Counted from the stretch's first letter, positions 7,646 through 17,270 are shown. The stretch: DNA of 41,033 bases from Nitriliruptoria bacterium (GCA_003553565.1 PWER01000126.1:1-41033), one strand, 5' to 3'. Numbers and translations: made by a program. Notes: a model not told the origin generated them from the sequence alone.

Positions 7646-8605
7646 ATGATCGAGTCGCAGCACGTTCCCCGCCGCGCCCGCGTCGACGGTGCCGACCATC
7701 CCCTCGAGGAGGCCGTCGTCGCCGTCCTCGACGAGGGCTTCACCCGCGGTGACGGCGCCTTCGAGACCATCGGCGTGTGGGATGGCCGCCCGTTCCGCCT
7801 CGAGGACCATCTCGAGCGGCTCACCGGCTCCCTCACGTCCATGCGGCTGCCGCCACCCGACCCCGACGCGCTCCTCGCCGACGTCGAGGTGGTGCTCGAC
7901 GGCATCGACGTCGACGCCGCCCTCAAGCTGTTCGTCACCGGCTCGGGCACGCGGGTGGTCACCGTGGATGCGCCACCGCACCGCACGCTGCCGCGGCGGC
8001 TGGTCACCCAGCCCGCCCCCTGGGTGCGACCCCTGGACACCTGGGAGTACGCGGGCGCCAAGAGCCTGTCCTACGGGCCGAACATGGCCGCCACCCGCGC
8101 CGCGCAGGCCGCCGGCGGCGACGACGCCCTGCTCGTGACCCTCGAGGGCTGGGTCGCCGAGGGGCCGACCTTCCAGATCTGCTGGGTCGCCGACGGGGTG
8201 CTGCACACGCCCGCCCGCGGGCTCGGGGTGGTCGACTCGATCAGCCGCCGGAGCGTGGAGGCGCTCGCTGCGCAGCGGTCCATCCCGGTGGTGGCCGGCC
8301 GCTGGAACGTCGAGGCGGTGCAGGCCGCCGACGAGGTGCTCGTCAGCTCGTCGGTGCGCCCGCTGCTGGCCGTGGTCGAGATCGACGGCGTGGCCCTGCC
8401 CGGCGCCGGGTCGATCGGCACCCAGCTGGCCGAGGACCTGGATCGCTGGCGCCGCGGCGTGGCGCTGCGCGACGAGGGTGAGCCGGCCGCCGAGACCGAG
8501 CCGGCCGGCGAGGCCGTCGAGGCCCATGAGGCCGGCGGGATCGATGAGGCCGGCGGGGACGACGTCGTCGATGAGGTCGCCAAGGTCGAGGAGGGGCGAG
8601 CGTGA
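7646..8605 (+). CDS. Class IV PLP-dependent aminotransferase (BCAT/4-amino-4-deoxychorismate lyase fold)
   Basis: This 319-residue protein has the fold-type IV core: DEGFTRGDGAFETIGVWDGRPFRL near residues 30-55 and the probable PLP lysine K139 in AGAKSLSYGPNM. DDALLVTLEGWVAEGPTFQIC, VDSISRRSVEALA and ADEVLVSSSVR cover the later active-site regions. It could be a branched-chain or D-amino-acid aminotransferase or a PabC-like lyase; residues seen here do not decide. The last 40 or so residues are an unusual acidic, repeat-like tail (GEAVEAHEAGGIDEAGGDD) absent from normal family members. Its TGA overlaps the GTG start of the RDD gene (GTGA), suggesting coupling. A longer frame to 7139 runs over the previous gene and was rejected. 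Confidence 0.85.
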   Translation: MIESQHVPRRARVDGADHPLEEAVVAVLDEGFTRGDGAFETIGVWDGRPFRLEDHLERLTGSLTSMRLPPPDPDALLADVEVVLDGIDVDAALKLFVTGSGTRVVTVDAPPHRTLPRRLVTQPAPWVRPLDTWEYAGAKSLSYGPNMAATRAAQAAGGDDALLVTLEGWVAEGPTFQICWVADGVLHTPARGLGVVDSISRRSVEALAAQRSIPVVAGRWNVEAVQAADEVLVSSSVRPLLAVVEIDGVALPGAGSIGTQLAEDLDRWRRGVALRDEGEPAAETEPAGEAVEAHEAGGIDEAGGDDVVDEVAKVEEGRA

Positions 8606-10074
8606 CCGAGAGCCGCACCACCGCCGCAACAGCCGAGACACCGCGTGCGTGGCACCGCGAGGAGCTCGCCGGCTTCTGGCTGCGCGTGACCGCCCTGGGC
8701 GTGGACCTCGTCGTGGTGCTCGTGGTGGCGGTCCTGCTGGCCGTGCTGCTCGTGCCGGCGCTGGTCGGGGTGGTCGTGGACCTCGGCGCCGCGGTCGACG
8801 AGCAGCAGCTGACCTGGGGGCTGGTCGCCGGGCTCGGCGCGCTGATCCTGGTGCTCTACGACGTGCTGGCCACCAGCGGCGCGGGTGGCACGCTCGGCAA
8901 GCGCGCCGCCGGCATCGAGGTGCGCGACGCCGCCACCGGCGAGCGCGTGGAGCCCGGGGTCGCAGCCGGGCGGATGATCACGCGCGTGCTGTCGCTGGCA
9001 CCGCTGGCCCTGGGCTTCCTGTGGGCGGGCTGGAGCCGGCGCAAGCAGACCTGGCACGACCAGCTGGCCGGCACCGTGGTGGTGCGTCGGCGCCACCTGC
9101 CGGTGGAGCTGCGCTGGCCCGACCTCGGCCCCGCACCGGCCGCGCCGATGCTCGCGCTCGGCAGCGGTGCGCTGGCCGAGTCGTCCGACCCCGACGCGAC
9201 GGACGCGAGCGCCACCACCGCCGCGCCTGCTCCCGCAGACACCGGCCCTGCCGACCAGCCAACGACTGCGGCAGCGGCCGCGACAGCAGCCGACCCCCAC
9301 ACCGAGGCCGCCGCCGCGGAAGCCGCCGGCGGGGAGGGCGCCGGCGCGGAGGGCACAGCCGTCGGTGCCGCCGCCGAGGACGCAGAGCCAGCGGTGGCCG
9401 ACGCCGGCGCCTCGGTGCTGGACGGCCCGACGGGGCAGGCCGATGAGGACGCGGCCGAGCCCTGGGAGGAGGTGCTGCGCGCAGAGCGCGCACCGCGCGC
9501 TGGGACCGAGCCGGGCGGGGAGGAGCAGCCCTCCTCGGCGCTCGACGAGGACGCGGCCACGCCACACCAGACCGGCGTGGGCGCCGAGCCCGAGCCGGCA
9601 CGCGAGCCCGAGCCCGAGCCCGAGGCCGAGCCGGCACAGGAGGCCGAGCCCGAGCCCGAGCCCGAGCCCGCACCGGCTGGCACCGACCGCGGCGATCCCA
9701 GCGACCCCAACGTCGTGGCGATCCACCGCGCCAGCCTCGCGCCCGAGAGCGCTCGCTGGCTGGAGCAGGTCGCCGAGCAGGTCGACCCGCGCCTGGATGC
9801 GGTCACCGCGCAGTGGCGCAGCGCGCCGCAGGGGCCGGCGGCGCGAGCCTGCGCGTTCGGCCTGCTGATCGGCTACCTCGCCACCATGTACCCGCACATG
9901 CAGCCCGACCTGCACCGCACCGCCGAGGCGCACCCCAGCTTCTCGACGCTGCCCGAGAGCGAGCGCCTGACCACGCTGCAGTCGATCGCCTCCGACACGC
10001 GGCGCGCCGCAGCCTGGATCGGTCCGCTGATCGAGGTCGAGGATCCCGACCAGGTCGCGCGGCTGCTCGACTAG
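8602..10074 (+). CDS. RDD-family membrane protein with acidic Glu-Pro linker and C-terminal helical domain
   Basis: Residues 20-155 form an RDD domain: a first helix with GFWLRVTALGVDLVVVLVV, a second around WGLVAGLGALILVLYDVL, the typical GGTLGKRAAGIEVRDAATG loop, and a third helix ending at WSRRKQTWHDQLAGTVVV. Residues 175-365 are a low-complexity Ala/Glu/Pro/Thr linker with pure EP repeats near 330-355. Residues 368-490 are a separate soluble domain (ESARWLEQVAEQVDPRLDAV, LLIGYLATMYPHMQPDLHRT) that I do not recognise. RDD proteins are small membrane proteins linked to ion transport or unknown roles. The GTG start overlaps the aminotransferase stop. Confidence 0.8.
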   Translation: MTESRTTAATAETPRAWHREELAGFWLRVTALGVDLVVVLVVAVLLAVLLVPALVGVVVDLGAAVDEQQLTWGLVAGLGALILVLYDVLATSGAGGTLGKRAAGIEVRDAATGERVEPGVAAGRMITRVLSLAPLALGFLWAGWSRRKQTWHDQLAGTVVVRRRHLPVELRWPDLGPAPAAPMLALGSGALAESSDPDATDASATTAAPAPADTGPADQPTTAAAAATAADPHTEAAAAEAAGGEGAGAEGTAVGAAAEDAEPAVADAGASVLDGPTGQADEDAAEPWEEVLRAERAPRAGTEPGGEEQPSSALDEDAATPHQTGVGAEPEPAREPEPEPEAEPAQEAEPEPEPEPAPAGTDRGDPSDPNVVAIHRASLAPESARWLEQVAEQVDPRLDAVTAQWRSAPQGPAARACAFGLLIGYLATMYPHMQPDLHRTAEAHPSFSTLPESERLTTLQSIASDTRRAAAWIGPLIEVEDPDQVARLLD

Positions 10075-10131
10075 CCCGCACGGTGGCCCGCCAGCCCCGC
10101 GAGGCGGTGCGCGACGTCAGCCGGCGCGAAG

Positions 10132-11370
10132 TCAGGCGGGCGCGGGCGCGCTCGCCTGGCGCACGGACCGACGCTGGTTCAGCGTCTGGGCCGCACGGGT
10201 GATGCTGGCGGCCACGGGCACAGCGAGGAACGCGCCCAGCACGCCGAGCAGGATCGCTCCGGCGGTGATCGACACGAGCACCGCCAGCGGGTGCAGGGCG
10301 GTGGCGCGTCCCAGCACCAGGGGAGCCAGCACGTTGCTCTCCAGCTGCTGGATGCCCACCACGATCGCGAGCACCAGCAGCGCGATGAACGGGCCGCTGG
10401 CCGCCAGCGCCACCAGCACCGCCACGGCCCCGGTGACCACCGCCCCCACGATCGGGAACAGCCCACCGAAGAACCCCAGCACCGCCAGCGGCAGGGCGAG
10501 CGGCACGCCCAGGATCCACAGGCCGACGCCGATGCCCACCGCGTCGACGAGCGCCACCAGCAGCTGTCCGCGGAAGTAGGCGCCGACGGTGTTCCACGCG
10601 CGCAGGCCCACCGCCTCGACGTCGTCCTGGACCGAGCGCGGGAACAGGCCTCGCACCCAGCGGCCGATCCGGTCGCCATCCTTGAGGTAGAAGAACAGCA
10701 CCACCACGAGCAGCAGGGTCATCCCCGCGATCTCGGCGACCGCGGTGGCCGCACCCAGCGCCCCGGCGCGGGCGAGCTCGAAGGCCGCGTCGAGGTCGAT
10801 CTCGTCCACCAGCTGGTCGATCTGGGCGCGCACCTCGCTGGCGTCCACACCGAAGGGCGTGGTCTCGTCGAGGAACGCCTCGACCTCGGCGATGCCCTGC
10901 TCGACCGAGGCGACCAGCTCGGGGATCTCGTCGCCGATCTGGGGCACGAGGACGGTGCCCACGCCGCCCAGCAGCGCGAACACGCCCAGGATCACCAGCA
11001 GCGACGCCAGCGCTGGCGGCACGCGTCCGCGGCGCAGCAGCCCCACCAGCGGCGCGAGCAGCGCGGCAGGGAACAGCGCCAGCACCAGCGGCACCGCCAC
11101 CAGGCGCAGCTCGCTCACCGCGATGCCCACCACGATCGCAGCCACGGCGAGCCCGACGACCGCCCAGCCGTAGACGCCGGCGCGCAGCATCGGGTGGCGC
11201 ATGAGGTGATCGGTCAGCGAGCGGCGTGCGGCGCCCGGCGCGGCATCCGCTGTCGCGCTCGCGGCCGCGTCCGGCGCCTCCGGCGCCTCGGCGCCGACGC
11301 GGGGCTCGTCGTCCGGCGCGTCGGCGCCGGGCTCGGGTGGCTGGGGTCGCAGCAGTCGACGCACCCTCAC
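10132..11370 (-). CDS. AI-2E/PerM-type permease (UPF0118)
   Basis: This 412-residue polytopic membrane protein has an Ala/Pro/Asp-rich cytoplasmic N-terminus of about 60 residues. About eight hydrophobic segments follow, including GWAVVGLAVAAIVVGIAV and ALFPAALLAPLVGLL. A conserved loop holds DQLVDEIDLDAAFELARAG, then LLLVVVLFFYLKDGDRIGRW and the family signature AVLGFFGGLFPIVGAVVTG. The family includes exporters of autoinducer-2-like compounds and sodium/proton antiporters; the substrate here is unknown. The GTG start overlaps the stop of the SDR gene (GTGA), so both are probably co-translated. It converges with the RDD gene across 57 bases. Confidence 0.9.
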   Translation of the reverse strand: MRVRRLLRPQPPEPGADAPDDEPRVGAEAPEAPDAAASATADAAPGAARRSLTDHLMRHPMLRAGVYGWAVVGLAVAAIVVGIAVSELRLVAVPLVLALFPAALLAPLVGLLRRGRVPPALASLLVILGVFALLGGVGTVLVPQIGDEIPELVASVEQGIAEVEAFLDETTPFGVDASEVRAQIDQLVDEIDLDAAFELARAGALGAATAVAEIAGMTLLLVVVLFFYLKDGDRIGRWVRGLFPRSVQDDVEAVGLRAWNTVGAYFRGQLLVALVDAVGIGVGLWILGVPLALPLAVLGFFGGLFPIVGAVVTGAVAVLVALAASGPFIALLVLAIVVGIQQLESNVLAPLVLGRATALHPLAVLVSITAGAILLGVLGAFLAVPVAASITRAAQTLNQRRSVRQASAPAPA

Positions 11371-12101
11371 AGCTCCTGGGCGGTGGGCACCAGCGACACC
11401 TCGACGGTGGACAGCCCATGGGGGCGCTGCAGCGCCTGCGCGATGGCCTCGGCGATCTCCTCGGGCGTCACGCCGAGCGACCGCATGCGCTCGTGGAAGC
11501 GCGCGGCGGTCGCGTCGTGGGCTGCCTGGTCGGCCACGAGGTCGGTCTCCACGATGCCAGGCGACACGGTCGTCACCCGGACCCCGTCGTCGAACAGCTC
11601 CTTGCGCAGGCCGGCAGCGATCGCGTGGGTGGCGTGCTTGGTGGCCGCGTAGACGGTGGCGGTCGGACGCGGCACGCGGCGCCCCGACATCGAGCTGACG
11701 AACACCACGTCGGGGTGCGCGGAGGCGCGCAGGTGCGGGATGGCCGCTTGGGTGACCGCCAGCAGCCCGACCACGTTGACATCGACCATCGCCTGCCAGT
11801 CCTCGACCGGCGCGTCGGCGATCGTGCCGAGGCGAAACACCCCGGCGTTGTTGACCAGCACGTCGATCCCGCCCAGCGCGCGGGCGGCCGCGGCCACGCC
11901 CTCGGCGGCCTGGGTGGGGTCGGAGACGTCGCAGGGGATGGCCACCCCGCCGGTCTCCTCGGCCAGGGTCGTCAGTCGCTCGCGACGGCGCGCGAGGCCC
12001 GCCACGCGGTGGCCCTCGGCGGCGAGCCTGCGGACCGTGGCCTCGCCGATGCCCGATGAGGCGCCGGTCACCAGCGTCCGGGTCGGTCGGTCATCGCTCA
12101 T
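11367..12101 (-). CDS. Short-chain dehydrogenase/reductase (SDR, classical type)
   Basis: This 244-residue NAD(P)-dependent oxidoreductase has the Rossmann loop TGASSGIGEA near residue 12, an Arg-rich stretch after beta-2 (LARRRERL) that suggests NADP preference, the NNAG motif (VLVNNAGVFRLG), catalytic Ser in FVSSMSGRR, and Tyr-x3-Lys in VYAATKHA. PGIVETDL follows as usual. The substrate is unknown; sequences of this type (YdfG/clavaldehyde-dehydrogenase-like) act on hydroxy acids or small carbonyls. The ATG at 12101 is preceded by GGAGG. It is coupled to the downstream permease gene and lies 41 bases below the M18 peptidase. Confidence 0.92.
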   Translation of the reverse strand: MSDDRPTRTLVTGASSGIGEATVRRLAAEGHRVAGLARRRERLTTLAEETGGVAIPCDVSDPTQAAEGVAAAARALGGIDVLVNNAGVFRLGTIADAPVEDWQAMVDVNVVGLLAVTQAAIPHLRASAHPDVVFVSSMSGRRVPRPTATVYAATKHATHAIAAGLRKELFDDGVRVTTVSPGIVETDLVADQAAHDATAARFHERMRSLGVTPEEIAEAIAQALQRPHGLSTVEVSLVPTAQEL

Positions 12102-12142
12102 GGGGTTGCCCTCCGGGGTCGCGGGCAGCGCCGCGTTCACGG

Positions 12143-13447
12143 TCAGCGGTGCACCGGGAGCGCGGCGTCGCGGGCGAGATGCACCGCCAGGGTGTCGATC
12201 ATCGCGGCGAGGTCGGCGCTGTGGGCCTGCTCGCGGATCGAGTGCATCGACAGCATCGGGTGGCCCACGTCCACGGTCTGCAGGCCCAGCCGCGTCGCGG
12301 TCAGCGGCCCGATCGTCGAGCCGCACGGCAGGTCGCCGCGGGTCACGAAGTGCTGGACCATCGCGCCTGCCTCGGTGGCGCAGGAGGCGAACCAGGCCGT
12401 GCCACCCGCGTCGGAGGCGTAGGCCTGGTTGGCGTTGTGCTTGATGACCGGTCCGCCGCCCAGGCGCGGCCGGTGCCGGCCCTCGTGCTTGTCGGCGTAG
12501 TTGGGGTGGACGGCGTGGGCGGTGTCGGCGCTGATAAGCAGCGAGCGCGCCAGCGCCCGACGGCTGGCCTGGGGCTCGGCGTCGGTGGCGGCGGCCACGC
12601 GCTCCAGCACATCCGCCAGGAACGAGCCGCGCGCTCCCTCGGCGGTGCCCGAGCCGACCTCCTCGTGGTCGTTGGCGACCAGCACGGCGGTGGCCGGTGA
12701 CGCCTCGGCGCGCAGCAGCGCGACCAGGCCGGCGTGGCACGAGGCGAGGTTGTCGATGCGCGGGGCCAGCAGCCACTCGCCGTCGCCGCCGCCGCGGGCG
12801 GCGGGCTGGGTGTCGGCGGTGACGAGATCGAACCCGGCGATCGCGTCGGGATCGGCGTCCAGCGCGTCGGCCAGCAGGTCACTTAGCCCGCGGTCGGTGC
12901 CGTCGATCTGCGACCAGGTCGGCACGACGTGCTGCTGGGGGTTCGGCTTGAACCCCTCGTCGCGGATCTCCCGGTGCAGGTGGATCGCCAGCGAGGGGAT
13001 CCGCAGCGGCGCGCCGGACAGGTGCACGCGCTCCAGGCTCACGCCCTCGTCGGTGCGCAGCGCCACCCGTCCGGCCAGGGTCAGGTCGCGATCGAACCAC
13101 GTGTGCAGCAGCGGGCCGCCGTACACCTCGCAGCCGACCATGCGGTAGCCCGAGCGCTGATCGTCGGGCTGGGGGCGCACCTTCAGCGCCGGCGAGTCGG
13201 TGTGGGCGCCCACGAGGCGGAACCCGCCCTGCGAGGGTGGCACCGCACCGACGCGCAGCGCGACGATGCTGCCGCCGTCACGCACCACGAACACGCGGTC
13301 GCCGGGCGCGAGCTCCCAGCGGTCGGCCTCGTCCAGGCGGGTGTAGCCGGCGGCCTCCAGGCGCTCGACCATCGTGGCGACCGCGTGGTAGGGGCTCGGG
13401 CTGGCATCGATGAACGCCAGCAGGTCCTCGACGTGCTCCTCGACCAT
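12143..13447 (-). CDS. M18-family aminopeptidase (aspartyl aminopeptidase type)
   Basis: This 434-residue zinc metallopeptidase removes N-terminal acidic or other residues from peptides. Metal and active-site motifs are intact: GAHTDSPALKVRP (H82, D84), LAPRIDNLASCHAGL (bridging Asp), VANDHEEVGSG (catalytic Glu pair), ISADTAHAVHPNYADKHE, and the terminal SMHSIREQAHSAD histidine. The N-terminus FIDASPSPYHAV is typical of M18. The length equals that of bacterial DAP homologues. The ATG at 13447 has GGAGG eleven bases upstream. A minus-strand TAGACT at 13498-13493 is a likely -10 box, so it probably starts its own transcript with the SDR and permease downstream. Confidence 0.94.
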   Translation of the reverse strand: MVEEHVEDLLAFIDASPSPYHAVATMVERLEAAGYTRLDEADRWELAPGDRVFVVRDGGSIVALRVGAVPPSQGGFRLVGAHTDSPALKVRPQPDDQRSGYRMVGCEVYGGPLLHTWFDRDLTLAGRVALRTDEGVSLERVHLSGAPLRIPSLAIHLHREIRDEGFKPNPQQHVVPTWSQIDGTDRGLSDLLADALDADPDAIAGFDLVTADTQPAARGGGDGEWLLAPRIDNLASCHAGLVALLRAEASPATAVLVANDHEEVGSGTAEGARGSFLADVLERVAAATDAEPQASRRALARSLLISADTAHAVHPNYADKHEGRHRPRLGGGPVIKHNANQAYASDAGGTAWFASCATEAGAMVQHFVTRGDLPCGSTIGPLTATRLGLQTVDVGHPMLSMHSIREQAHSADLAAMIDTLAVHLARDAALPVHR

Positions 13448-13492
13448 CGCGATCGCGCCTCCGGGTGGTGCGGCTGCCGCTGCCTCGCGCCG

Positions 13493-13498
13493 AGTCTA
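13493..13498 (-). promoter_or_regulatory. TAGACT -10 box upstream of the M18 aminopeptidase gene
   Basis: TAGACT on the minus strand lies 46 bases before the ATG at 13447, in the gap after kgd. No convincing -35 element is visible. Confidence 0.35.
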
Positions 13499-13529
13499 GG
13501 GCGGCGCACCCCAGCCCCGAGCCGGCCAG

Positions 13530-16500
13530 CTAGGCGGCCCCGAAGGCCTCGGCGAGCAGGTGCTGCTGCTCGACCTCGTGGACCGTCTGGGATCCCGTGG
13601 CCGGTGCGGGGCTCTCCTCGCGGCTGGTCAGGCGCAGCGGCACGCCCCGCTGGTCCAGCAGCCGGGGCAGCCGCCGTCCCACGAACGGCCAGGCCCCCAT
13701 GTTCGCCGGCTCCTCCTGGACCCACACCACCTCGCGGGCGTCGGGGAACGCGTCGAGGTGGCCGAGGATCTGCTCCTCGGGCCAGGGGTAGAGCTGCTCG
13801 ACGCGCACGATCGCCGCCGCGTGCCCCTCGGCGTCGCGTCGCGCACGTAGCTCGTGGGCGACCTTGCCGCTGGCCAGCAGCACCCGCTCGACCCGCTCGG
13901 GCGCGTCGGGGTCGTCGAGCGTCTCGGCGAAGCTGCCGTCCTCGAACGCTGCGGTCGGGCTCATCGACGCCGAGGCCCGCAGCATGCTCTTGGGGGTGAG
14001 GATCACCAGCGGCTTGCGGACCTCGCGGTGCATCTGCCGGCGCAGCAGGTGGAAGTGCTGGGCCGCGGTGGTGGGGTAGGCGACCTGGATGTTGTCCTGG
14101 GCGGCGAGCACCAGGAACCGCTCGAGCCGCGCCGAGGAGTGCTCGGGGCCCTGGCCCTCGTAGCCGTGCGGCAGCAGCAGCACCAGCCCGCTGGTCTGGG
14201 CCCACTTGTCCTCGGCGGCCACGAGGAACTGGTCGATGATCACCTGCCCACCGTTGACGAAGTCGCCGAACTGCGCCTCCCAGCAGACCAGCGCGCCCTT
14301 GTCGGCCACCGAGTAGCCGTACTCGAAGCCCATCGCGGCGAACTCCGACAGCGGCGAGTCGTGCAGCATCAGCTTCGCGCGGCCGCTGGCAAGGCTCGAC
14401 AGCGGGATGTGCTCGCGCTGGGTGTGGTAGTCGATCAGTACCCCGTGGCGCTGGCTGAACGTGCCGCGGCGGGAGTCCTGCCCGGCCAGGCGCACCGGGA
14501 AGCCCTCCAGCAGCAGCGACCCGAAGGCCAGCGCCTCGCCCATCGGCCAGTCCACCGCGTCGGCGTCGAGCATCCCGCGGCGCTTCTCCAGCTGCTTGCC
14601 GAGCTTGGGGTGGACGGTGACGTCCTCGGGCCAGGAGGTGACGGCCTCCACGACCTTGTCGAGCATCCCTCGGTCCACCCCGGTGGGCACCGGCGGCAGC
14701 ACGCCGGCGGGCGCGGGACGCTCGAACCGCTCGGGCGGCGGTGGCTTGGACTCGCGGGTCTCCTGCAGCGCCGCCTCGAGCTGCTCGCGGAACTCGTCCA
14801 TGGCCGCCTCGGCCTCGTCGACGGTGAGGTCGCCGCGGTTGACCAGCTCCTCGGTGTAGAGCTTGCGCACGCTGCGCCGCCGCTCGATGCGCGAGTACAT
14901 CTGCGGCTGGGTGTAGCTCGGGTCGTCGCTCTCGTTGTGGCCGTGGCGCCGGTAGCAGTACAGGTCGACCACGACGTCCTTGCCAAAGGTCTGGCGGAAC
15001 TCGAACGCCAGCCGCATGGCGCGCACGCACGCCTCGGGGTCGTCGCCGTTCACGTGCAGGATGGGGGCCTGCACCATCTTGGCCACGTCGGTGGCGTAGG
15101 TGCTGGAGCGCGCGTCCGACTGCCCGGTGGTGAACCCGAGCTGGTTGTTGATGACCAGGTGCACCGTCCCGCCGACGCGGTACCCGCGAAGCTGGCTCAT
15201 GGTCAGGCACTCGGCGACCACGCCCTGCCCGGCGAAGGCGGCGTCGCCGTGGAGCAGCACCGGCAGCACCGGAGCGTGGTCGTCGAGGTCGGAGCCGGTC
15301 GCCCCGAGCTGGTCGAGCTTGGCCCGCGCCATCCCGAGCACCACCGGATCGACGGCCTCGAGGTGGCTGGGGTTGCTCGACAGCGTCACCGTGATCGCGT
15401 TGCCGGCCGGCGAGGTGCGCCGGCCCACCGCGCCGAGGTGGTACTTCACATCGCCCGAGCCCTGGATCGAGCTCGGGTCGATGTCGCCCTCGAACTCGTG
15501 GAAGATCTTCTCGTGGCTCTTGTGCAGGATGTTGGTGAGCACGTTGAGCCGACCGCGGTGGGCCATGCCCATCACGGCCTCGCTGATGCCGGCGTCGGCA
15601 GCGGCGTCGTACAGCGCGGCGAGCATCGGGATGGTGCTCTCGGCGCCCTCAAGCGAGAACCGCTTGTGCCCCAGGTACTTGGTGTGCAGGAACTTCTCGA
15701 ACGCCTCGGCGTGGTTGAGCCGCGACAGGATCCGCTTCTGCTCCTCGAACGGGAGCTGGTCGTGCACGCCCTCCACGCGCTGCTGCAGCCACGCCTTCTC
15801 CTCGGGCTCCGAGGAGTGCATGTACTCCACGCCGACGGTGCGGCAGTAGGCGTCGCGCAGCACGTCCAGCGCCTCGGCCAGCGTCATGCGGCTGCGCCCA
15901 GCCAGGTCGCCGGTGGCGAACTCGCGGTCCAGGTCCCAGATCGTGAGCCCGTAGGCGGCCGGGTCGAGCTCGGGGTGGACGCGCTGGAACGTGGTGGCCA
16001 GCGGGTTCAGGTTGGCGATCAGGTGGCCGCGCACCCGGTACTGGTTGATGAGCTTCTGGACCTGCACCTGCTTGTCGGCGCGCTGCCGCTCGCTGTCGAC
16101 GCCGAAGCGCGGGTTGTCGTCGGCGCCCCAGCGGACCGGCTCGTAGGGGATCCGCAGGCTGTCGAACACCTCGTCGTAGAACCCGCTGTCACCTAGCAGC
16201 AGCGCCTCGGCGCGCTGCAGGAACAGCCCCGACTCCGCGCCCTGGATGACGCGGTGGTCATAGGTCGAGGTCAGCGTGATGACCTTGCCGACGCCGAGCT
16301 CGGCCAGCGTGCGCTCGTCGGTGGCCTTGTACTCGGCGGGGTAGCCGATCGCGCCCACGCCGATGATCGCGCTCTGGCCCTGCATCAACCGGGGGACGCT
16401 GCCCACCGTGCCCACGGTGCCCGGGTTGGTGAGCGTCGCCGTGGTGCCGGCGAACAGCTCGGGATCGAGGTCGCCGACCCGCACCTTGCGCACCGCCTCC

Positions 16501-17270
16501 TCGTAGGCTCGGAAGAAGCCGTGGAAGTCCAGCTGCTCCACGCCCTTGAGGTTGGGCACGAGCAGCGTGCGGGAGCCGTCGTCGCGCTCGACGTCCATGG
16601 CCAGCCCGAGGTTGAGCTGCTCGGGGCGCAGCACGTAGCCGCGCTGACCGTCCTCGTAGTAGATCGCGGTCATCGCCGGGACCTCGAGCATCGCCTTGAC
16701 GATCGCCCAGCCGATCAGGTGGGTGAAGCTCACCTTCCCGCCGCGGGTGCGCCGCAGCTGGTTGTTGATGATGCCGCGGTTGACCTCCAGCAGCTTGGCG
16801 GGCACCTCGCGGATCGAGGTGGCGGTGGGCACCTGGAGGCTGGCGTCCATGTTCTGGGCGATCGTGCGGGCCACGCCGCGCAGCGGTCGCGCGCTGGCGG
16901 GTGGTTCGGGGGCCGAGGGGCGGGCTGGGGCGGCTGGGGCGCTAGCCGGCGCGGCGGTGTCGGCGGGCCGCTCGGCGCGCGCGTGGGTGGCCTCGGGCTC
17001 GGTGGCGGCCTCGGGCTCGGTGGCGGCCTCGGTGGTGGTCCGGCCGGCTGCCTCGGCGGGTGCCTCGGCGTCGGTGGCGCTCGCGGTGGCCGCGAGGGAC
17101 TGCGCTGCCGCCGAGGACGGCTCGTAGTCGGCGAAGAACTCCTGCCAGGAGCGCCCCACCGACGAGGGGTCGGCGAGGTAGCGGCGGTACATCTCGTCGA
17201 CGACCCAGTAGTTGGTGCCGAACTGCTCGGCGGGGTCGCGGCGCGACGGCTGGGTCTGCTGCTCGCTCAT
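13530..17270 (-). CDS. kgd: Multifunctional 2-oxoglutarate dehydrogenase/decarboxylase (E2-like plus E1)
   Basis: This 1246-residue protein has the fused layout of mycobacterial Kgd (about 1230 residues) and corynebacterial OdhA. Residues 1-50 hold the conserved FGTNYWVVDEMYRRY helix. Residues 52-130 are an Ala/Glu/Pro/Thr linker with repeated EAATEPEA. Residues 130-360 form the acyltransferase-like domain ending in TSTYDHRVIQGAESG. The ThDP-dependent E1 part follows, with GMAHRGRLNVLTNIL, GDAAFAGQGVVAE and the INNQLGF loop. It oxidises or decarboxylates 2-oxoglutarate in the TCA cycle together with separate E2 and E3 subunits. The lipoyl domain is missing, as normal for this group. The frame stays open to 17711, but the extension is antisense to the hydrolase gene. 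Confidence 0.96.
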   Translation of the reverse strand: MSEQQTQPSRRDPAEQFGTNYWVVDEMYRRYLADPSSVGRSWQEFFADYEPSSAAAQSLAATASATDAEAPAEAAGRTTTEAATEPEAATEPEATHARAERPADTAAPASAPAAPARPSAPEPPASARPLRGVARTIAQNMDASLQVPTATSIREVPAKLLEVNRGIINNQLRRTRGGKVSFTHLIGWAIVKAMLEVPAMTAIYYEDGQRGYVLRPEQLNLGLAMDVERDDGSRTLLVPNLKGVEQLDFHGFFRAYEEAVRKVRVGDLDPELFAGTTATLTNPGTVGTVGSVPRLMQGQSAIIGVGAIGYPAEYKATDERTLAELGVGKVITLTSTYDHRVIQGAESGLFLQRAEALLLGDSGFYDEVFDSLRIPYEPVRWGADDNPRFGVDSERQRADKQVQVQKLINQYRVRGHLIANLNPLATTFQRVHPELDPAAYGLTIWDLDREFATGDLAGRSRMTLAEALDVLRDAYCRTVGVEYMHSSEPEEKAWLQQRVEGVHDQLPFEEQKRILSRLNHAEAFEKFLHTKYLGHKRFSLEGAESTIPMLAALYDAAADAGISEAVMGMAHRGRLNVLTNILHKSHEKIFHEFEGDIDPSSIQGSGDVKYHLGAVGRRTSPAGNAITVTLSSNPSHLEAVDPVVLGMARAKLDQLGATGSDLDDHAPVLPVLLHGDAAFAGQGVVAECLTMSQLRGYRVGGTVHLVINNQLGFTTGQSDARSSTYATDVAKMVQAPILHVNGDDPEACVRAMRLAFEFRQTFGKDVVVDLYCYRRHGHNESDDPSYTQPQMYSRIERRRSVRKLYTEELVNRGDLTVDEAEAAMDEFREQLEAALQETRESKPPPPERFERPAPAGVLPPVPTGVDRGMLDKVVEAVTSWPEDVTVHPKLGKQLEKRRGMLDADAVDWPMGEALAFGSLLLEGFPVRLAGQDSRRGTFSQRHGVLIDYHTQREHIPLSSLASGRAKLMLHDSPLSEFAAMGFEYGYSVADKGALVCWEAQFGDFVNGGQVIIDQFLVAAEDKWAQTSGLVLLLPHGYEGQGPEHSSARLERFLVLAAQDNIQVAYPTTAAQHFHLLRRQMHREVRKPLVILTPKSMLRASASMSPTAAFEDGSFAETLDDPDAPERVERVLLASGKVAHELRARRDAEGHAAAIVRVEQLYPWPEEQILGHLDAFPDAREVVWVQEEPANMGAWPFVGRRLPRLLDQRGVPLRLTSREESPAPATGSQTVHEVEQQHLLAEAFGAA

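Noticed and set aside
9585-9675. Repetitive GAGCCC units resembling a short repeat array
   Set aside because: The units are codons for Glu-Pro repeats in frame within the RDD protein; there are no spacers, so it is not CRISPR.
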